DNA of 64,000 bases from the NCBI GenBank assembly GCA_913060515.1, contig CAJXRZ010000017.1, positions 26,861 through 90,860 of the forward strand. Direction: 5' to 3'. The notes below the pieces were generated by a model. That model did no database searches. It was given only the letters and a program-made list of their open reading frames with translations, and was not told where the DNA came from. The position numbers and the translations under genes were made by a program. The DNA comes from an uncultured Pseudomonadota bacterium. Its GTDB lineage: Bacteria > Myxococcota_A > UBA796 > CAJQPC01. Positions 61,488 through 64,000 of the stretch are shown here, piece by piece (position 1 is the first letter of the stretch; every line of letters begins with the position of its first letter).

Positions 61488-62368
61488 AGCTCCAGCAACT
61501 CGGGGGCCGGCGCGATGATGGTCACGCGCTCACCGGTCTCGGGGTGTTTGAAGCCCAGCTCTGCGGAGTGCAGGTGATAGCCGGGGTCTCCAGGCAAAGC
61601 GGTGGTTCCGGGAATGGGCAGGCCGCCCGGCGCGTAGATGGGGTCGCCGACCAAGGGGTGTCCCATCGCGGCACTGTGGATTCGGATCTGGTGGGGGCGG
61701 CCGCTTGCGATGTGCACATCACACAGGCTGCTCTCTTGGCGGCGCTCCAGGACGATGAACTCCGACTTGGAGGCGCGTCCTTGAGGGTTGGCTGCGTGAA
61801 GAGTGCCCAGGGGGGCGTAGGGGACTGGACCGATGGGGACCGTCACCTCCGTGCGATCTTGCTCGGGCAGGCCTTGAAGGAGGGCCCGATAGCGCTTGTG
61901 AATGCGTCGGGAAGAGAACTGATGTGCGATGCCGGCGCCCACGACCCGATTGCTGGAGCACAAGACCGCGCCCGAGGTCCACCGTCCCAGCCTGTGCATC
62001 GGCGCCGCGCCGAAGTTCTCTTTGACCCAATGCACCAGCGTGTTCTGGAAGAAGCCGCCGCCAGGCTGGGTGGGCAGACCGGAGGGCTTGGAGACCACCA
62101 CCACGCCACCCTGTTGGTACAGCACGGGCACCGCCGTGGGCACCGCGGGCTCCTCCCATGGGGGCCGCCGCCACTCCAAGGTCATGCCGGCTTGGAGGAT
62201 GTCGTGTGCCTGGGCCAGGTGACCATCGATCCAGAGCTCGGCGTTGGCGATGCGGGCCTGCCAAGTGGGCAGATCCGAGTGCTGGTAGCGGGCAGCCAAG
62301 TAGGTCTCCAAGGACTGGCCGGCAGCGGGGGCCTTGAGGAGCTGGGTGTGGTTGAAGCCTTGGTTCAT
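61484..62368 (-). CDS. RluA-family pseudouridine synthase with HRLG instead of HRLD
   Basis: A 294-residue protein of the RluA/RluC/RluD family: VVVSKPSGLPTQPG, then MHRLGRWTSGAVL, then the substrate-binding SGRPHQIRIHSAAMGHPLVGDPIY and the C-terminal LHSAELGFKHPETGE. In the catalytic motif HRLDxxTSG the nucleophilic Asp is Gly here (codon GGA). The other conserved parts are intact and the reading frame is clean, so it is not a pseudogene. Either it belongs to a subfamily with a displaced acidic residue, or it binds RNA without isomerising it. It overlaps both neighbouring genes by four bases. Confidence 0.87.
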   Translation of the reverse strand: MNQGFNHTQLLKAPAAGQSLETYLAARYQHSDLPTWQARIANAELWIDGHLAQAHDILQAGMTLEWRRPPWEEPAVPTAVPVLYQQGGVVVVSKPSGLPTQPGGGFFQNTLVHWVKENFGAAPMHRLGRWTSGAVLCSSNRVVGAGIAHQFSSRRIHKRYRALLQGLPEQDRTEVTVPIGPVPYAPLGTLHAANPQGRASKSEFIVLERRQESSLCDVHIASGRPHQIRIHSAAMGHPLVGDPIYAPGGLPIPGTTALPGDPGYHLHSAELGFKHPETGERVTIIAPAPELLEL

Positions 62369-63953
62369 TCGCCCAAGATGACACGTCCGCTCTGCACATG
62401 CACTTGCCCGTCTCCGCCCAGTGCGTCGGGGAAGCCCAGCAGCAGATCTTCCCAGCCGTCTCCGTCCAGGTCGCCGCCCGCGATGCTCAAGGGCTCACAG
62501 GTGTCGCTCCACACCGCGTCATCGAGGCTGGCACTTCCGGAGGAGAGATCCAGAATCCAGACGGGGCCGGCTGCGCCGCTGACCACCAACAGGTCTTCGT
62601 CCTCTGGCGTAGCCATGGGCGTCAGAATGCTGCCCAGGCCTTGGCCTGCCTCCCCTGTGATGCTCAGGTCAGCCTCGGAGAGGCTGGAGGATTGAATGGG
62701 GCCGAAGAAGACCAGGATCTCCCCTCTGCCGCCGCTCACCCCAGGGAGTCCGACCACCAAGTCCGAGCGGCCGTCTCCATCAAAGTCGCCGCTCCCCAAG
62801 GCTGCGACCTCGTCCTGTTCATCGTCCAACTCCACATCTGCCTCGTCGGTCTTGAGCTCCCCGGCCCAGGCCTGCATCAGCAGCACAGCCTCCGGCTTGC
62901 CGCCGTCTCGCTCCAAGGCCACAGCCAGCTCCTCTTCTCCGTCGCCGTCGTGGTCAAGCCCCTCCAAGGCGCGCAGATTGCCCTCGTCCTTTCCCTGCAG
63001 CTTCAGCCAGCCGGTCGCCGCATCGGTCTCCACGTTGCCGCTCTGTTGGCCGTCAAAGAGGAACACAGCGTCATCCCCCTCGCTGGCGTTGACGGCCGCG
63101 ACGGCCACCCAGGGCACGTTGCCAGCCAAGAGCTGCACCCGCTCCCCAAAGCCATCTTGGCTGCCGCTCAAGCGCAGGCTCACCCCGCTGACTCTGGCCA
63201 CCATCAGCAAGGCCTCTCCCTGAGAGCCCACCAACACCACAGGCTTGCCGCCACGCCAGTTCGGGGCCGTGTCCAGATCAATGCCCGTCCGCTTCTCCCC
63301 CTCAAAGCTCTGGTCCAGCCCGTTGACGGTCTGCGCAGGTCCCCACACAGCGCCGACGGTGTCTTGGTCCGGCAAGCCCAAGATCAAGTCGTCCAGACCG
63401 TCTTCGTCCAAGTCCACGGCGTCTACGACCGCCCCGATGGCGAGCCCGGACTGAGGTCCATCCAGCTCCCAGAACACGCAGGAGGAATAGCCATCGCAGT
63501 CCTCGTCCGTGTCGGTCTCGCAGATCTCCTCGGCGCCGGGGTTGATCGTGTTGTCGGTGTCCTCACAGTCCCCTGACTCAGGGACCAAGACTTGCTCGCA
63601 GCTCACCGTGGCCTCGCCCATGGAGCCGTAGCCGTCTCCGTCCGCGTCTGGCCAGCCTTGACTGGCGGTGGTCAGGTCCAGGCTTGGGTCGTCCTCATTC
63701 ACCAACCCATCGCAGTCCTCGTCCGCAGCTTCACAGGTCTCGGTGGCTGCCGGGTTGACGGAGGCGTCGGCATCGTCGCAGTCATTGCCGAGCTCCGCGA
63801 CGCCAGCGGCTCCCTCGCAGACCTGAATGGCCGCATCGCCATAGCCATCGCCGTCCTTGTCCAAGAACCGGGCCACGCCACCCTCTTCAAGCACGTCCAC
63901 GAGGCCATCGCAGTCATCGTCGATGCCGTTGCAGAGCTCGTCCTGGTCTGGGT
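62365..63953 (-). CDS. MopE-repeat / FG-GAP-like secreted protein, 5' truncated by contig end
   Basis: At least 529 codons, open into the adapter, so the N-terminus and signal are missing. The visible start reads PDQDELCNGIDDDCDGLVD, a MopE-type repeat; two more follow (DCDDADASVNPAATETC...DEDCDG; DCEDTDNTINPGAEEIC...DEDCDG). The rest consists of FG-GAP-like calcium-binding repeats (VDLDEDGLDDLILGLPD, GDFDGDGRSDLVVGLPG, GDLDGDGWEDLLLGFPD), giving a beta-propeller. It is probably a surface protein. It overlaps the RluA start (ATGA). Any start codon inside this frame, such as GTG 63900, is not the true start. Confidence 0.85.
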
Positions 63954-64000
63954 CTGTCTCTTATACACATCTCCGAGCCCACGAGACAGGCAGAAATCTC
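63954..64000. other. Nextera read-2 transposase adapter and i7 index (sequencing artefact)
   Basis: Starts with the Tn5 mosaic end CTGTCTCTTATACACATCT (63954-63972), continues CCGAGCCCACGAGAC (63973-63987), an 8-base index AGGCAGAA (63988-63995) and ATCTC of the P7 side. It is not genomic DNA; a frame across it would give the tell-tale peptide MYKRQ. Confidence 0.97.

Noticed and set aside
61463..62695. 410-codon plus-strand frame
   Set aside because: Antisense to the RluA and MopE genes, no recognisable sequence.
63900..63953. GTG 63900 or an ATG inside the adapter as start of the last gene
   Set aside because: MopE-repeat residues continue upstream of 63900 in the same frame, and the sequence beyond 63953 is adapter.

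Overview
The window looks like a chromosomal contig from an uncultured Gram-negative bacterium, most probably a Myxococcota (former Deltaproteobacteria). Evidence: GC-rich coding DNA, many lipoproteins and one outer-membrane barrel, two proteins built from MopE-type DxDxDG metal-binding repeats, a Ser/Thr kinase fused to a SUMF1-like domain, an FHA protein, a caspase-like protein, eukaryote-like lipoxygenases, and a secreted protein ending in a MYXO-CTERM-like Cys-Gly/helix/Arg tail. The last 47 bases are not genomic: they are a Nextera read-2 adapter plus index, so the true contig ends at 63953.

Layout. 1-7.1 kb: C-terminal part of an NnrS-like membrane protein; a cNMP/cNMP/[2Fe-2S]/P450-like fusion that lacks the heme cysteine, with an SDR; divergently, a sterol-desaturase-family protein, a Coq4-like protein and an acyltransferase. 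7.2-12.7 kb: CoA-transferase, MopE/fibrinogen-like lipoprotein, small lipoprotein, PHB-depolymerase-like esterase, SDR. 12.8-24 kb: PLD/SF2 helicase/DUF3427 protein; a c'-type cytochrome lipoprotein; a sterol desaturase fused to tandem rhodaneses, a GH113-like hydrolase and a Tat-exported sulfite dehydrogenase-cytochrome c fusion (three genes overlapping end to start); MFS and CPA1 transporters; DUF434. 24-26.7 kb: flavin and glutathione redox genes around a short divergent promoter. 26.8-31.8 kb: FHA-winged-helix protein, kinase-SUMF1 protein and, convergently, a caspase-like protein. 32.1-33.9 kb: methyltransferase and small membrane proteins.

33.9-48.4 kb is a minus-strand run of 13 nearly all overlapping genes that reads as a beta-glucan utilisation operon. 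It starts with a ROK repressor carrying a palindrome just inside its own start. Next come a carbohydrate-binding lipoprotein, a glycoside hydrolase fused to an outer-membrane barrel, two more lipoproteins, a GH16 glucanase lipoprotein, an Opp/Dpp-type oligosaccharide ABC transporter (binding protein, two permeases, two ATPases) and a GH1 beta-glucosidase. A PD-(D/E)XK-like protein comes last. The inferred flow is surface cleavage, capture, import and cytoplasmic hydrolysis.

48.4-51.5 kb holds an apparently non-coding hairpin-rich stretch, a CoA-binding-domain protein and a hybrid histidine kinase. 51.5-60.9 kb is the most unusual region: three lipoxygenase-family proteins, a patatin-like phospholipase, a small membrane protein, an unrecognised protein and a MYXO-CTERM beta-propeller, arranged as a possible oxylipin locus. 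Only one of the three lipoxygenases keeps both histidines of the first iron-binding motif at canonical spacing. 60.9-63.95 kb: 5-formyl-THF cyclo-ligase, an RluA-family protein with an altered catalytic motif, and a truncated MopE/FG-GAP protein running into the adapter.
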